Positions 46,723 through 56,907 of a DNA stretch of 64,000 nt are shown one piece after another. The notes beneath the pieces are model-generated. The model ran no database searches. It was not told the origin of the DNA and saw nothing but the letters and a program-made list of their open reading frames with translations. The stretch lies in NCBI GenBank assembly GCA_022695795.1, contig MU404069.1, positions 310,001 through 374,000 of the forward strand. The letters run 5' to 3'. The position numbers and the translations under genes were made by a program. This DNA is from Biscogniauxia marginata. Its lineage: Eukaryota > Ascomycota > Sordariomycetes > Xylariales > Xylariaceae. The stretch's first letter is position 1, and every line of letters begins with the position of its first letter.

Positions 46723-46951
46723 CTAGATAACATTGCTAGTAGCCTGCAACATACCTATTAAGTCGCAAGCAATGTGGGCAAGGCAAGCCATCAATGCCCC
46801 CAGAACGAACCAGTCTTCGAGACCGACTTTTTCGGTTGGAGTGAATTGTCGATGCAAAGCGTAACACAGTACCCGAGGTGCATATGATCCCCATAACAAT
46901 GGAAAAGATAAACAAGCCTCGGGCCGCATCACTGATAAAAGTCAAGGCCAT
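46723..46951 (-). pseudogene. Fragment of a fungal rhodopsin-like membrane protein
   Basis: Two overlapping minus-strand frames together resemble the N-terminus of the fungal integral-membrane (rhodopsin/SAT4-like) family. One frame gives a first membrane helix (LFIFSIVMGIICTSGTVL). The other gives PTEKVGLEDWFVLGALMACLAHIAC, like the family's conserved Leu-x-Asp-Asp-Trp start of helix 2. Joining them needs a frameshift near 46850-46870. The remaining helices are absent. This looks like a truncated relic. The short length makes the family call tentative. Confidence 0.4.
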
Positions 46952-47455
46952 GGTTGAGCAATACCGTAGTCGAAGTCGACTATAACAGCACGGCTCTTTG
47001 GCTATCTAGGGTGCCTAGAACACAAACCCGACCATGGAGAAGGGGGGAAGCACACAACATAAGACGAAGAAGTAGGCTGAGGATCGGAAGAGTGCGAGTG
47101 AAGTATTTTATCAATGATAGTGGGTACTACATGATAAAATATGTACACATCCATCGTTTGTTGGCTGCTTATGCATCTAAACTTACAATATTAGTGCTCT
47201 ACCACTTGGCTTACCCTGTCTTAGATGCAGGACCGTTCTGGGAATAAATGATACCTATTTTTATTCTACAATGTTTCCAAAAAGGAAATATATCTGTTAA
47301 GAAGGACAGCATAAATTTGGTGCATGAGCGACCTGCTAATATCGACTCCTTGCCAGCGAGGACATCCTAGGGGTCGGAGGCTTAGCTATGTTACATTGAG
47401 ACCTAGCAAGAGATGGAGAAAACCCAGACTACCGTACTATCTCACCGTACTGGGC
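46952..47455. other. Intergenic region, about 500 bp
   Basis: No gene is supported between the rhodopsin-like fragment and the inverted-repeat element. An open frame of 97 codons at 46954-47247 shows no motif. Confidence 0.5.
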
Positions 47456-47664
47456 CCTGCAGCTTTCAATTAACCGTTAATTAATAGTTGATTGATAGTT
47501 GAAAGGGGCTTTTAAACCCTTGAGCATGAGTTAACTCTGGCAAACCGTTAAAGTGGTTTAAACGTTTATTAGCTCTTAAGCGTTTATTAGTTTCAACATC
47601 TATTAAATAAATGGGGGGTTTTAAGGCCTTAATTACCAATTTACGGTTAATTGAAAGCTGTAGG
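47456..47664. mobile_element. MITE-like element with 22-bp terminal inverted repeats
   Basis: The left end (47456-47477) and the right end (47643-47664) are inverted copies matching at 21 of 22 bases (core CAGCTTTCAATTAACCGT). The 165 bp between them are AT-rich, code for nothing, and contain two CGTTTATTAG copies 18 bp apart (47563 and 47581). Size and structure fit a miniature inverted-repeat transposable element. I could not see a clear target-site duplication. It ends 100 bp before the ATG of the Zn2Cys6 regulator and may affect its promoter. Confidence 0.6.
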
Positions 47665-47763
47665 TAGCTTCCATAGTCTCCACGTCCAACATCAAACGTC
47701 TAACGTCTAACGTCCGGTCTCGACGCTTGGCCTGTTGGCCTACGTATAAACGACATCGACACC

Positions 47764-49328
47764 ATGACCACCGCACCGTTGTCATCTCGCAGGTTTGCCT
47801 GTGATCGGTGTCGAGGTCAGAAGTTGCGCTACCTGAGAGAACAGGCGGACCAAGAACGATGTGACCGATGCTTGAAAGCTGACGCCGAGTGCCTCACCAC
47901 CCCAACCTTTATCACGCGAAATTGCTCCGGCGATGATCTTGGTTCCGTAACCCGGAAACGGCAGCGACGACACAACTTTCCAGTCAAACAACGAACACCC
48001 TCAGGGGCATACACTATCGAAATCGGAAACGATATCTCTCCTCTGGGCGGTGGTGTCTCTGCAGGTCCCGCTTTGCCATCGAGCTCTATACCCGTAATCG
48101 CGGAATTGTCACATGCATGGGACCCTGCCGCTTGCAACTCGGAGCTCATAGATGACTTCGATGGCATACTATCATCCATAGACTATGTGTCCATAGCAGA
48201 TACGAATGCTCAGAAACGTCCCTCCTTTGAGCCCGTTGAGGTCGCTCATTCTGATGACTTTTCGCTTATGCAGCACTTTGATATCCCAAGCACCTCTTTG
48301 GGATTAAGAGGAACACCTAGCCAGCACGGCACAGACAGGGCCTATAGAGAGGCAATAGGCATTGCCTTGGGCGACTCCATTCGTACCCAGAATCAGGACC
48401 CTCGGCCGAGCGACGAAACCTTTGCCGAGAGCTGGGCACATCGTCTCTCAAATATAAACATCAAGTCGCTATCGCAGATGGGCCGCATCGACCAGGGCTC
48501 ACCTACAGTAAACCTGGATATGCTCATTACAAGAAGTGATGAGTTAGACCCCTCGACTTCCACTCCTATCGACGATGTTTTGACCAGCACGCGTGAGTTT
48601 CTAGATGCCCTTGAGCTTCTGTCCCAAAGCTCAAGACCCTCGGCAACTCAATCGTCTAAGGGTGATACTCTGTACGGATCTGAAGCTACTACTGAGAATC
48701 CGGAACGGCAGATAAGCAAATCGCCAAATCAAGAAGTTGGTTCAATCTCAGCTCCAGGTAGTCTTTCATCTTCTGGCTCTTCGCCTGGGCGAAAGACATG
48801 CAGTGGACATAGCTCGGCCCTGGATGTTGCAACCCAACTTTTGATCCTCTCTTGCTACGTGCATGCGCTACGTCTTTATGTAGTCCTGTTTACACACATC
48901 CATAAATTCCTCCAGGAGATTGCCGACAGCGATGAGCCCACGCTCTATGTCATCCTGGATCTTGGATTTGGCAACTTTCCGCTTCGTACGTCACTTTTTT
49001 GTGATCTCAAAATTCGTCTATTCGACCATGCTAACTATTCATATTTATAGAGTCTGGTAATCTTCAAGCTACAACGTTCATTCAAATTGCTACTAGTCTA
49101 TTTGAGAAAATAGAAGGCCTACTTGGTTTACCTCAGGAACTTCGAGTCACTGTACGTGGCGGAAAGCCTGAGGGCCTACTTAGCGAAGAGGAATTTACAG
49201 AAGCCGTCAAAATTATACTAGCTAAGGATGAGCCAGGGAATCCGGAACAAGGCAAAGGTGGTGTTAAATCATTACGCAGAAACATGAAGAGGGCAACGCA
49301 ATTGCTACGTGAGAGCATAGCGCCCTAA
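47764..49328 (+). CDS. Zn2Cys6 transcription factor with altered zinc cluster
   Basis: Fungal binuclear-cluster regulator of the type found in secondary-metabolite clusters. Exons 47764-48985 and 49051-49328, 499 aa. The cluster spans residues 13-43: Cys13, Cys16, then Tyr23 where the third Cys is expected, then Cys33, Cys36 and Cys43. The basic linker follows (VTRKRQRRH, about residues 62-70). The C-terminal part (about 370-499) is helical and matches cluster regulators, ending SLRRNMKRATQLLRESIAP. TGC to TAC, a single G-to-A change, would explain Tyr23, so DNA binding is probably weakened or lost. Neighbours on the right (reductases, MFS transporter) suggest its former targets. A MITE-like element sits in its promoter. 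Confidence 0.82.
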
Positions 49329-49400
49329 GATATCCGATGCAAACCTCAATGTGTACTGCTCATGTGTGGCCCCCCCATGAAGCGACTACCAACACCTTGC

Positions 49401-49646
49401 CTATCTGCACAATCTCCCGGAGAAGTCGGTACCCACAATGGCACCATGGCTGGGAAAGTTGGCGGCCATCTTGGCATGAGAGAGGTTGAGCGCTACAACG
49501 GCGGTCCTGATCAGGAGCGTACCCGGAAGTAGAGGCGGTAGGGACGCATCGCGGACGAGGATTGGCCGTCCGGATGCATCTTGTATTATGACTTGCTGTG
49601 ACGAAGGGAGCTGGTAAATTACTCTACCAGGACCAGGTGAAGTCAT
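49401..49646 (-). pseudogene. Truncated enoyl-reductase-like (zinc-type alcohol dehydrogenase) fragment
   Basis: The ATG at 49646 begins 81 codons resembling the N-terminus of polyketide-associated trans-enoyl reductases of the medium-chain dehydrogenase superfamily. It shows an N-terminal beta region, then ALNLSHAKMAANFPSHGAIVGTDFSG, where the family has the Asn-Pro-x-Asp-x-Lys and Gly-x-x-x-Gly-x-Asp-Phe-Ala-Gly motifs. The frame stops straight after this motif. A one-base shift at that point would continue the family pattern for only a few residues. The cofactor domain is missing. It converges on the Zn2Cys6 gene and diverges from the SDR gene. Relic of a secondary-metabolism gene. Confidence 0.6.
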
Positions 49647-50245
49647 GCTTACCGTCAAACTAATCACTATTGCAATTTCGACGCGAACAAATTCCTCGAC
49701 CCATCAAGTGCAGGTAAGGATTTTCATATCGCCCTATACTTTGCATCAAGAAAAAGATACTTCTGTTTGGTAGGCATTACGGTACAATAAGGTCTGTCCC
49801 TTCAGAGAAGGACTGCAATGCGAGAAGGGTCTAATCTAACGAAGTTGCACAAATTCATAGTCAGTATTACATTGGGTAATCCCTAATTATAACGAATCGG
49901 TTTTTTAATTGGTTCATATAGTCGTTCGGGGGTGTTCTGTGCAGGCGAGAAGCAATCCGGTGTCCAGCCGTGCCATGCCGCTAGTTCGGAGTCCGATTAG
50001 AGATTCGGAGTCGGACCCGGCAAAGTGGGACAACAGTTAGGCGTCCGACGGCTCTTTGATCTCACTGAGAAAATATCACACTTGTAGCGACCAACACCGG
50101 ATAATATGAAGGTTCTTCGTTATCTCGACTACGGCAGGGCTCCTGCATCCTTCGGCATTCGTCCCCGTCATCAACTCTAGACTCTATACTAGTCACAAAA
50201 TCGTGTTCTCTTTGTTGTCACTAAGGTAATAGAGAGTCTTTAATC
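49647..50245. promoter_or_regulatory. Shared divergent promoter of enoyl-reductase relic and SDR
   Basis: About 600 bp between divergent starts. It carries an 11-bp palindrome TCGGAGTCCGA at 49986-49996 and a near copy, TCGGAGTCGGA, at 50005-50015. The first fits TCG-N5-CGR, the consensus published for AflR-type Zn2Cys6 regulators, and both have CGG half-sites. The palindrome is 250 bp before the SDR start. Confidence 0.5.
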
Positions 50246-51519
50246 ATGGGACAGGCATACAGTCAGGCGTTTCCTCCCCCAGGTAGCCTGACCGAAAAGA
50301 ACCTTCCAGACCAGAGTGGCAAGGTTCGTGAAAATTTCTTCGTTCCGATAAATATTTCTGGCCTTCCAGACGTACTAATAACACTTTTTTGCTCTTAGGT
50401 CTTCATTGTGACCGGTGCTATAAGCGGTCTTGGCCGGGAGCTATCCAACATCCTATACGCGCACAATGGCAAAGTGTATTTGGCCGCGCGGTCCGAAGAG
50501 AAGGCCACCAAGACGATCGATGAGATCAGGTGGAAGAACGTGCAGTCGACTGGTACCCTCACATACCTACCCCTCGACCTTGACGACCTCCAGGGCATCA
50601 AGGGCTCCGCTGAACGGTTCTTGAGTCAGGAGCAGCGACTGGACGTGCTCTGGAACAATTCAGGTGTCATGATTCCACCCAAGGGGACCACGACGAAGCA
50701 GGGGTACGAGAAGCAGCTCGGCACGAACGCGCTGGGTCCGTTCCTCTTCACGAAGTTCCTCATGCCTGTGATGCTGTCGACGGCGCACGGCCCGCCGTCC
50801 GCCGACGTGCGCGTTGTCTGGCTGTCTAGCAGCATGGTCCAGGCTTTCGCACCGGTCGGCGGCATCGACATGGAGAACCTGGATTATAAGAACGATAAGC
50901 ATGCTATGCACAAGTACGCCGTTACTAAGGCGGCCAACACGCTTTACAGCGCCGAGATTGCTCGACGGTACAGCAAGGACGGTGTGATCAGTGTTGTATG
51001 TACCTATGAGAGCCAGCTTAACTCTCCTCAACTCACTTCTTTCACCATTCAAAACCACCCACCTTTATTCAGGCTCTTTCCTATCGTCTGTATGATGGTA
51101 GTATATACTAACTACTAACTATAGTCTCTTGATCCGGGCAATTTAAAGACTGATCTCCAACGCTCTGCGTCTCCGGGACTACGCAAGGTCTGGAACCTGT
51201 TGCTACAAGACGCCTTGCTAGGTGCGCACACAGAGCTCTTTGCCGGCCTATCTCCTGACATCACGCTCGAAAAAAACAATCCTTGGAGTGAGTGCTATCT
51301 CTGTTGCCCAAGTTCGCCCGGTCCTAAACTAAAGTGTAACTGCTCATCATGGATATCTATCTAACCAAGTTATTTCTGTGTCTAGTCGTTCCATATGGCC
51401 GATTTGCAGCCCTGCGAAAGGATATCGAGGCTGCAACCAAGACCGAGGATCAGGGCGGGTCGGGGATCGCTGTAAAGCTCTGGGACTGGAGTGAGGAACA
51501 AGTTCTACCATATGTGTGA
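50246..51519 (+). CDS. Short-chain dehydrogenase/reductase
   Basis: NAD(P)-dependent oxidoreductase of the classical SDR superfamily, closest in layout to fungal retinol dehydrogenase-like enzymes. Exons 50246-50323, 50399-50995, 51125-51287 and 51386-51519, 323 aa. The Rossmann motif is TGAISGLG (Thr31-Gly38), with Ile where Ser is more usual. It continues with NNSGVM in place of the common Asn-Asn-Ala-Gly, the catalytic Ser in WLSSSM, and Tyr199 and Lys203 in HKYAVTKAAN. It ends with DPGNLKTDL and a helical tail. All reading frames close, so it is intact. Its setting beside a regulator, a reductase relic and a transporter relic suggests it belonged to a small metabolite pathway; the substrate is unknown. 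Confidence 0.88.
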
Positions 51520-51890
51520 GAGCTCGTATTAGAGAGAGATGGACGAAGAGGTTCGACTGCTTTTGCTATTGATGCTGAAGCCTCAATCTCATCTGGATCT
51601 CTAGTTTAGCGTTGTTTGATACTTCTAGCATTCTAAATTTGCAAGCGTCTCACTTTACTGGAATGAAATATCCTTCCTCTGCCATTAGAAGTCTACTAGG
51701 TAGTGTAAATATAACTTTCCGTAATTTACGCCCATCTTACTGCTCTCTTTGCCTATCATTGATAGTGCACTAGATTATGATATATCTACCTAGGTATAAA
51801 GTAAAGAAAATAGAATGGAATATTGGAATCACGAAGCCCTCATCCTATAAATTAGCAATACATAGCACGAGCCTAGTATCATTTGAGATT
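51520..51890. other. Convergent 3' spacer, about 370 bp
   Basis: AT-rich 3' regions of the SDR gene and of the MFS pseudogene, which end toward each other. No gene seen. Confidence 0.6.
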
Positions 51891-53744
51891 TCACGTCTCC
51901 TTCTCTATATTACCTTCAATCCCGGATTTGACCCTATCCGAGTTCTCTGCTAGGCGATTCTGTTCCAAGCTTGACGGTTCAGCAACGACATCCTTCTTTG
52001 AGCTCGAACCCTTCAATCCAAACTCCGTCTCAAGCGCAGTCCGAAGAGAATACTCCTTCTCGAAAAGCGCTAGAAAAGCCGCGAACCCAGCGAAAGCAAC
52101 AGCGGCTGCAAACACCGTGTGCAGTGCGTCCCTGTACACGGCTCGCACCTCACCCTGCATCGGCTGCGGGAGCGCTCTTATGAAGCCGGCCGACTCGTAT
52201 TGATATGCGTCGCCGCCGCGGAGCAGTTCGCGCACACTTTCGTCCGAGATACGACCGGCCAGCTCGCTCACGCAGTTGTTGAAGACGACAGCCGGGATCG
52301 CCACGCCCCATACGTTACCGAAGGTGCGCACGAAGCACCACGCGGCGGTAGCGGCCGCCTGATCCGCTTCGGCCACGGGCGCTTGGAAGGCAGGCAGCTG
52401 CGTGTTCAGCACCATGCCGGCTCCGGGTGCCACGACCGATTCGAACGTCGCCTAGTGCGCCGTGGGTGAGTCCTCGCGGAGCAAGACGAGCAGGTCCAGG
52501 CCCAGCGCGAAGACGGCGAACCCAGCGAAGTGGAGGGGCTTGTAACGTCCCCAGAGGGACAGGGCGATGGCCGCGATGGCCGCGCCCGGGATCCCGACGA
52601 GAGACTGCGGGATCAGCGCCACGCCCGGGTAGCCCGGGTCGTACAGGCGCACGGCCTGGAAGTACACCGGGAGGAAATAGATGACCCAGAAGAGCAGAGC
52701 CGAGTTGAGGAAGGTGTTGCTGCTGACGATGATCGAGGTCGGATTCGCGAACAGGCGGGGCGGCATGACCGGCTCGGCCGAGAACCCCCAGACCTCGAAC
52801 GCGGCGAAAAGATCGAAGCCAAATAGCCCCAATATGAGAGGTACCAGCACTCTCCAGGGTTCCCATCACCCCCTATCGCGAGGGCATATAGAACAGACAC
52901 GGTAGACGCGACTAACAACGCATTGCCCACCAGATCGATGCGCTTGAGCTTCTAGGAGAAAGTCATCTCCCTATTATACTCGATGTGGAGAGCAAGGTAC
53001 AGCAGAACCAGGGCAGCCCCTCCAATGGGGAGGTTAATGTAGAATACCAATCGCCACGTCGTCGTCTCAACGATTTCACCGCCGATGAAGGGGCCTAGTG
53101 TGGTGCCTACCCCGTATATAGCGAGGACGACGGCCATGTAGTTGCCGCGCTGGAGGAGTGGGACCAGGTCTGATACGATGATATCTACAAGCATTCTTCA
53201 GTAAAACTACCACTAAGTTAAGGGCTTCCAGCCGCATCAAGGGGGGTTCACTTACCGAAAATCATGATGATACCCCCGGACCCTACGCCCTGGACGGCCC
53301 GGCCCGTTATCAACATAGCGCCGGTAGTGGCTCCGCCGCATATGCCACTACCGAGGGTGAATATGGCCACGATGGCGAGTGTGACCCATCTTCTACCGAA
53401 GACATTGCTGAGCTGACCAAAGAGCGGCTGGAAGCGGCGCTGTTCGCCTAACACGTCAACATAGGCTCGTGAAGCTGGGTCGTTGTGGGTAACAGAGAAT
53501 ACATAAAATCTTGAGAGCGCAACCAAGAGGACATTAGACATATTACACACCTAGCAACGAAGAACGCGTTCGTGATCCAAATGTAACTACCCCCCAACTG
53601 CAGCTCCGTGACAATCGTGGGCGCCGAGGTAGTGACGACGGTGTTCTCGAGCGCGCCGAGCAGATTAGTGACGCCCAGGCCGATGATGATAGCCCAGAAT
53701 CGGGCGCCACGTTCAAAATCGGGCGGTTTCTTGTCGTCTTCCAT
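51891..53744 (-). pseudogene. MFS multidrug/toxin-efflux transporter pseudogene
   Basis: Remnant of a 14-helix major facilitator (DHA2-type drug:H+ antiporter) of the kind found in metabolite clusters. Recognisable parts in order: N-terminus with first helix and ENTVVTTSAPTI (exon 53551-53744), GQLSNVFGRRW (loop motif A), GRAVQGVGSGG, MLVDIIVSDLVP, GPFIGGEI, PVMPPRLFANPTS, PVYFQAV and VLNTQLPAFQAP, ending in a charged tail. Breaks: a missing base just after the acceptor at 53440, a doubtful join at 53195-53256, in-frame TAG codons at 52952-52954 and 52452-52454, and a frameshift near 52860. Several independent lesions mean it is not functional. The promoter shares a palindrome with the SDR gene. 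Confidence 0.85.
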
Positions 53745-54858
53745 GCCCTTAGTTGCGATCGAGCAGGTGAGCTCCTATCGGCTACACAGATTGGAGTCTT
53801 CTGGATGAGATCTCGGCGGTGCGTGTATGGACGACAGAGCGGCCTTGTGCTGACGATGAGGAGAGCTGAAGACTATGCAGAGCTGAAGATACTGGCCCAT
53901 TTGGCCAATCCAATATTGTGACCGAAATGGAGGTTCGAGCTCCCGATGCGCACTATGAGGCCTTTGTCGTACCGGAGTCCGATTCGGACTCGGAGCGCCC
54001 AATATCTCCTTTTCGATGAGTTCATTCGTAATGTGCGAATTAAATATCATAATACTATAATAAGTAATCAGGAGATGGTAACGACAAAATTCATTTCTGA
54101 AGCAAAGTTTATCATAAATCAAGGTATGTAGCTTCTCAAGAGCTGGGTTTCTATATTAATATGTTTAGATTATATAGTCATACGGCTTTCAAGGCAAGAC
54201 ACTATATACTTAATTTGGTTCCATTTAATTAACATAGCGTATTAATACCTACATATTATTTGAAAATAAACTTGATAAAATTCATTTAAATAGTAGATAC
54301 ACCCGTGCTGAATGTTCTATAATACGATAGCATACACGAACATTATTACGGTTACGATAGAGACGTCGTTATAACCCTTACACTTTAGGTACGCTTGATG
54401 CTATTATCTCCACATTAAATGGTAGGTAGCATGGATGTAAGAGAGATGGAAGGGGGTTACGTACAGTGAGTGTGGAGGCGGAGCCCCTCAGGTGTCGTCA
54501 GCCATTGCCAGCTGAGGATCCCAAATGGGCGGTACATCTGTACTACCTTGCACATAAGAGAATTTTGCCGGGGCTTTTTACTCCGCATGATTTGCCAGAT
54601 CTCGCAAAGCCCCACTTGTCCATTTTTATTTTCTATTTTCTATTTTTTTTCAGATTCCTCTCTTATCACTCAATCGTAACTTGTACGTGAGCATCTTCCC
54701 TACCACACCACCAATTGGGGTCGGCATTACTATTATTCTCCTTCTCCAATTCGCAGGTGCCAATTCACACTTGCACCCGTATGCCCCGGACTAGGACACA
54801 GGGAGAATCCAGCAAGCAAGCAGCCTGATTCAGCTCAGAGGCAAAGAGCGAGGGCGCC
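53745..54858. other. AT-rich spacer with promoter palindrome
   Basis: Near the transporter start, 53972-53982 and 53984-53994 hold CCGGAGTCCGA and TCGGACTCGGA, the counterpart of the SDR promoter site, 228 bp before the transporter start. From about 54000 to 54440 the sequence becomes strongly AT-rich without coding potential, like decayed repeat DNA. A CT-rich leader precedes the next gene (about 54640-54680). Confidence 0.55.
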
Positions 54859-55965
54859 ATGTTCGCTAGCTGTTGCAGGCGTCAGACATGGCGATTACCC
54901 GGATGCATAACCTTAAGGGGGTTATATCCAGTGCGAAATATCAGCTGCAGCCCTTCTCGTCAGGACACTCCTAGCAGCGAGACATCAGAACTAAGAGCCA
55001 CGGACGGAGCCACGGACGGAGCCACTCTCACGACAGCTTACGCCAAGAGCCACACCCCGGGCGAATTTCCGAGTAGGACTGCCCAATTTTTAGCCCTTGA
55101 GACGCTCCTAGATGACTCCGAGAAATCGCCATTTTCATTCCAGTACCTGCCACAAGAACGCCGCTATGTTTTCAAGCAGAATAGCCCCGAGGAACCCAGA
55201 TGGCAATTCCGTACCCTCGTCAACAGCGAGCCGACCAAGCAGTGGAAGGTCAAAGTATACGATAAAACCATGGCTTCTATTCATAAGAGCGTAATGTCGG
55301 CGAGACAAGTACGGAGTCATGTATTTCCTGGCATAACCCGGGTATTACTATTAAACAAGGTCAGGCTAGAAAAGCTCGGCACACTGAAGATACCCGAAGG
55401 CATCGGGGAAACAGATATACTACCCGTTGACGAGAAGGACTTGCAAGCCTGGGTAGAGAGGGACGGCTACCATCGCCCGGTCTTGCTCTGGGTCGCTGTC
55501 TCCCATCTCGAATTCGAGGCGCTGGCCGATGGGCGATACGCAAGGCAGATAAAGCCTGCCCCTCGTATCTGGGAAAACACTCTGGAAGCCGTCATGTCGG
55601 GTAATACTCCATCATCGTATGTTGACGACTTCGCCTACGTCCTGGATCGTTTCTCCGATACCTTTCTTGACACCACATCGAAAGGGCCGGGGCGAACTAT
55701 ATTCGGCGAGGATAAGGTAAAGCCGCTCAAGGACATACCTGTCATCTTTTCCGTCCGACACATCTTCCTCTGGTTTATTTGGAAGAACTGCCCCGAAGGC
55801 CCATTGGAGAGCCAGTATTGTAGCAACTGGATCCCTAAGCTGCCTGCCGAGTTTGAGAAGCCTAAAAGCAAAGGCAAAGAAGAAGAGTCTTCTGGGGCCC
55901 CGTGGACGCCTAAGCTACACAAACGTGTCAATAAGGAGGCCAGGTCATGGTCAAGGAGCGGCTAG
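54859..55965 (+). CDS. Hypothetical protein, probably mitochondrial, 368 aa
   Basis: Single exon. The first 35 residues are rich in Arg, Ser and Cys with no acidic residue (MFASCCRRQTWRLPG), fitting a mitochondrial targeting peptide. Residues about 47-56 carry a small tandem repeat (ATDG). The body contains FPGITRVLLLNKVRLEKLG, LWVAVSHLEFEALADGRY and a hydrophobic stretch VRHIFLWFIWKNCPEGPL. The tail is Lys-rich. I do not recognise the family. The start is the first Met and gives the best presequence. It lies between the degraded cluster and the LysM gene and shows no sign of damage. Confidence 0.7.
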   Translation: MFASCCRRQTWRLPGCITLRGLYPVRNISCSPSRQDTPSSETSELRATDGATDGATLTTAYAKSHTPGEFPSRTAQFLALETLLDDSEKSPFSFQYLPQERRYVFKQNSPEEPRWQFRTLVNSEPTKQWKVKVYDKTMASIHKSVMSARQVRSHVFPGITRVLLLNKVRLEKLGTLKIPEGIGETDILPVDEKDLQAWVERDGYHRPVLLWVAVSHLEFEALADGRYARQIKPAPRIWENTLEAVMSGNTPSSYVDDFAYVLDRFSDTFLDTTSKGPGRTIFGEDKVKPLKDIPVIFSVRHIFLWFIWKNCPEGPLESQYCSNWIPKLPAEFEKPKSKGKEEESSGAPWTPKLHKRVNKEARSWSRSG

Positions 55966-56907
55966 AGAGTAGTTTTGAAGATGCGGGCATGGCCCGCTAT
56001 CCGATTACACGACCCCGAGGGCATTCTGATGAGAACAAACGACCCTCTTCTGAATATCTACGTTTGTGGATATGTACTCTCTAGATGATGCAGTCTGGAG
56101 AACGTGGCTATAACCGGGGATAAAAAGACATTGAGCCAAGAGGCCAGCCAGCTTAATGATAAGCATCCCCACTGCTCAGTAGCCTGTTGATACAACTAGG
56201 TATACAGGATGTAAAAATAAACAAAAAAAAAAGCATGTATGTACTTTAGCTATATAGCAATGATTTACCTCTTCGTCAAGCTGTGATACGAATTTTGCCT
56301 CCTGTTAGAGCTACTCTACTAGGGCTGATCATCACTTTTCATGGGGAGAGGTGCGAAAACACATGACTGTCAAGATAGAAGAGGTTCTTCAAATATATGG
56401 GTACGGGAGCCTTGGCAGCCGGAAGATCCCCTCCCCACCCACACACACAAAAAGACCTCCGAGAGACCTGACGATGTCCATACGTCCGTTTCTCGGCCCC
56501 GCTCCGAATCGACAGAATATCTCCGGATATCGAAATTCAGGGGAAACCTCCCCCTCACCCTCCCGTTTCCCCTCCCCCCTTTCTCTCTCTCTCTCCCTCT
56601 CCCTCTCTGCCGCATCATACCATTTATACAGCATGGACTTGAGTACTTTTCTTAGATACCTACATTCACGTCGAAGCCGCAATTTTTGCTTCCCGGGAGG
56701 ATATTCCATGTTTATTCTTCGTATTTATTAACAAGCCCCCCAAAAACCCAAAATTGAAAGAAAAAGAAAGAAAAGGAGGGGAAAGGATGCTATCTGCTTC
56801 CTATCCGGTCCCGAGTCCCCCAATTTATATCCCTAGTCACACGATCCACCCCCCCCCCCCTTTTTTTTTTCTTTTTTTAAAAAAAACTAAAAAAAAAAAA
56901 AAAAAAA
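55966..56907. other. Convergent spacer with microsatellites, about 940 bp
   Basis: Holds a TC/CT-rich tract at 56565-56610, a poly-C/poly-T block at 56848-56880 and a poly-A tract at 56880-56908, which ends at the stop of the LysM gene. Open frames at 56341-56731 run through the microsatellite in conflicting frames and are not genes. Confidence 0.6.

Noticed and set aside
56565..56610. CT-rich tract considered as a CRISPR or tandem array
   Set aside because: Simple dinucleotide microsatellite without spacers.
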